From positions 1-64,000 of the forward strand of contig NZ_CP016282.1 in NCBI RefSeq assembly GCF_001679725.1: 64,000 bases of DNA, given 5' to 3'. Positions within the stretch are counted from its first letter, which is position 1, and each line of letters starts with the position of its first letter. The stretch comes from Cryobacterium arcticum. GTDB taxonomy: Bacteria > Actinomycetota > Actinomycetes > Actinomycetales > Microbacteriaceae. A program made the position numbers and the translations under genes. The notes under the pieces are model-generated. The model did not search any database. It saw nothing but the letters and a program-made list of their open reading frames with translations, and was not told where the DNA came from. Positions 62,348 to 64,000 of this stretch are shown piece after piece.

Positions 62348-63552
62348 AGCAGTTCCCGGAGCAGGGTGTCGAGCGCCTCGACGCCCGCGAGGCAGTCCGC
62401 CAGGGTGGCGAATTCCTCGGGCGAGTGCGAGATGCCGGTGGGGTTGCGCACGAACAGCATGGCGGTGGGCACCCGGGCGGCGAGGACGCCCGCGTCGTGG
62501 CCGGCGCCCGTGGACAGGGCGGGGATACCGCCGAGGGTGAGGGCCAGCCGGGCGGCGAGTTCGGGGTCGAAGGTGACGGTGCCGGTCCAGGACTCCTCCA
62601 CGACCGTGGCGGTGCAGCCGGTGTGCGCGGCCTGCAGCCGGCCGGTGATGTCGGCGACGACGGCGCGGGCCTCGACGTCGGACTCGGCGCGCGCGTCGAG
62701 CCAGGCGGTCACCGCGGACGGGATCACGTTGGTGCCGCCGGGCACCGCCTCGATGCGGCCGACCGTGGCGCGGGCGCCCGTGCTGGCCAGCGCCGCCTCC
62801 TGCACGGCCAGGATGGCGTGGGCTGCGGCGACCATCGGGTCGCGGCGGCCGGCCATCAGGGTGGCGCCGGCGTGGTTGCCCTGGCCGGTGAAGCTCATGC
62901 GCCAGCGGCCGTGGGCGAGGATCGAGGAGGCCACCGCGAGCGGGGCGCCGAGATCGATCAGGCCGCGGCCCTGTTCCACATGCAGCTCCAGGAATATACC
63001 GATGCGGCCGAGCGCGTCCTGGTCGGGGCCGAGGTGTGCCGGGTCGAGTCCGGCGGTCACGGCGGCCTCCGCGAGGCTGATTCCGGAGCGGTCGGTGAGC
63101 TTGCGGGCGACGTCGGCATCGATCGCGCCCGAGAGCAACCGGGAGCCCAGGCAGGCGACGCCGAACCTCGAGCCCTCCTCCTCGGCGAAGACCAGCACCG
63201 CGCACGGCCGGCCGGGCACGAAGCCGGCGGCCTGCAGCCGGGCGACGGCCTCGAGTGCGGACACCACCCCGAGCGGGCCGTCGTAGGCGCCGCCGCCCGG
63301 CACGGAGTCGAGGTGACTGCCCAGGACCACGGCGTCCGGCCCCGGCGCTCCCCACCAGGCCCAGGTGTTGCCGTTGCGGTCGGTGTCAACGGCCAGGCCC
63401 AGCCGCTCGGCGCGTTCGGTGAACCAGTCGCGCAGCTCGAGTTCGGCGCTCTGCCAGAGGTGCCGCGAGTAGCCGCCGGCGCGCAGGTCGCGGCCGGTGC
63501 CGGCGATCTCGTCGAGACCGGCGAGCACCCCGTGGGCGGAGAGGTCAGGCAT
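62344..63552 (-). CDS. M20 family amidohydrolase (allantoate/N-carbamoyl-amino-acid type) in the hut operon
   Basis: A 402-residue zinc or manganese peptidase-fold amidohydrolase. [36 protein letters not shown] and [14 protein letters not shown] are the metal and substrate motifs of the AllC/N-carbamoyl-L-amino-acid hydrolase group. No HutG (formylglutamate deformylase) is visible, and the HutF product needs one, so this enzyme may remove the formyl group from N-formylglutamate. That role is inferred from its operon position. The ATG overlaps the hutU stop by eight bases. Confidence 0.85.
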   Translation of the reverse strand: MPDLSAHGVLAGLDEIAGTGRDLRAGGYSRHLWQSAELELRDWFTERAERLGLAVDTDRNGNTWAWWGAPGPDAVVLGSHLDSVPGGGAYDGPLGVVSALEAVARLQAAGFVPGRPCAVLVFAEEEGSRFGVACLGSRLLSGAIDADVARKLTDRSGISLAEAAVTAGLDPAHLGPDQDALGRIGIFLELHVEQGRGLIDLGAPLAVASSILAHGRWRMSFTGQGNHAGATLMAGRRDPMVAAAHAILAVQEAALASTGARATVGRIEAVPGGTNVIPSAVTAWLDARAESDVEARAVVADITGRLQAAHTGCTATVVEESWTGTVTFDPELAARLALTLGGIPALSTGAGHDAGVLAARVPTAMLFVRNPTGISHSPEEFATLADCLAGVEALDTLLRELL

Positions 63553-64000
63553 CGGATGCGTTCTCCGGCGTGGCAGAAACCGGCGCGGCAGAGGCCGGCG
63601 CAGCGGGCGCATCCGTTGCCGTCGCATCCATCGCGGCCGCCGCATCCGTTTCCCACATCGGCACCCGCAGACCGCGCTCCCGGGCAACCTCTTCGGCGCG
63701 CTCGTAGCCGGCGTCGACGTGGCGCATGACGCCGGTGCCGGGGTCGTTCACGAGCACCCGGGAGATCTTCTCGGCCGCCAGCGGGGTGCCGTCGGCCACG
63801 ATCACCTGGCCGGCGTGGATGCTGCGGCCGATGCCGACACCGCCGCCGTGGTGGATCGAGACCCAGGTGGCGCCGGAGGCTGTGTTCAGCAGGGCGTTCA
63901 GCAGCGGCCAGTCGGCGATCGCGTCCGAGCCGTCTTTCATTGCCTCCGTCTCGCGGTAGGGCGAGGCCACCGAGCCGGAGTCGAGGTGGTCGCGGCCGAT
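63545..64000 (-). CDS. hutU: Urocanate hydratase HutU, C-terminal part (cut by window end)
   Basis: The last 151 residues of urocanase, which adds water to urocanate in step two of histidine degradation. [36 protein letters not shown] and [17 protein letters not shown] are strongly conserved urocanase segments. The tail ends in an unusual Ala/Pro/Thr-rich stretch of about 30 residues ([20 protein letters not shown] and onward) after WETD, beyond the usual end of the family. The 5' part lies outside the window. Confidence 0.94.
   Translation of the reverse strand: MGRDHLDSGSVASPYRETEAMKDGSDAIADWPLLNALLNTASGATWVSIHHGGGVGIGRSIHAGQVIVADGTPLAAEKISRVLVNDPGTGVMRHVDAGYERAEEVARERGLRVPMWETDAAAAMDATATDAPAAPASAAPVSATPENASDA

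Noticed and set aside
60890..63286. A 798-residue plus-strand open frame opposite the hut genes
   Set aside because: It lies across the hutF and M20 coding regions, which have strong family motifs. It has no recognisable domain.

Overview
This 64-kb window begins at the replication origin region of a high-GC Gram-positive chromosome. The gene order dnaA-dnaN-gnd-recF-dciA-gyrB-gyrA, followed by tRNA-Ile and tRNA-Ala, a DUF3566 protein, a cyclophilin, a rhomboid protease, crgA, a class E sortase, pabA and the pkn/pbp/rodA/pstP/fha signalling block, is typical of Actinomycetota. The short gnd between dnaN and recF, the PASTA kinases and the many dispersed palindromes of the form GGTCGAGCTTGTCGAGACC suggest Microbacteriaceae, possibly Cryobacterium or a close relative. 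The genus is an inference. No insertion sequence, prophage or CRISPR array was seen.

Region 1 (1-11.1 kb) holds replication and topology genes. The dnaA-dnaN gap carries DnaA boxes and an AT-rich stretch and is the likely oriC. gyrB, gyrA and a small DUF3566 membrane protein overlap in one unit that ends in a hairpin terminator, followed at once by a tRNA promoter. Region 2 (11.1-14.4 kb) has a CmtR-like metal sensor with a cation efflux protein behind a perfect inverted-repeat operator, a membrane-anchored hypothetical protein, a cyclophilin and a rhomboid protease. A second compact DnaA-box cluster lies at about 14.5 kb. Region 3 (14.6-26 kb) is the cell-division and cell-wall block: crgA and sortase, transcribed divergently from matching -10 elements, a 53-residue membrane protein, pabA, then seven tightly packed genes on the minus strand (fhaA, fhaB, pstP, rodA, pbpA, pknA-like, pknB-like), and tRNA-Leu.

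Region 4 (26-37 kb) is metabolic: an aldo/keto reductase, a lipoprotein with a small acidic partner, luxS-mtnN (S-adenosylhomocysteine recycling), a GH65 disaccharide phosphorylase with a beta-phosphoglucomutase, a DHA2 drug exporter and a DinB protein. Region 5 (37-42.5 kb) and region 7 (49.9-54.9 kb) are two separate beta-glucoside PTS operons. Each has a LicT/BglG antiterminator, a RAT/terminator switch in the leader, a fused PTS permease, a GH1 6-phospho-beta-glucosidase and a phosphatase gene downstream. Region 6 (42.8-49.6 kb) is a ketone-body or 3-hydroxybutyrate catabolic operon (transporter, dehydrogenase, CoA transferase, thiolase) divergent from a LysR regulator, then a StrB-like phosphotransferase. 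Region 8 (55-59.7 kb) has a LolA/RseB-like secreted protein with an ABC exporter, and a stand-alone MurE-like ligase. Region 9 (59.7-64 kb, minus strand) is the end of a histidine-utilisation operon: hutU (cut by the window end), an M20 amidohydrolase, hutF and hutI.

Many genes that start transcription units have a TAnnnT-like -10 element only 6-7 nt before the start codon, which suggests leaderless mRNAs. Dispersed palindromic repeats fill three of the larger intergenic gaps.
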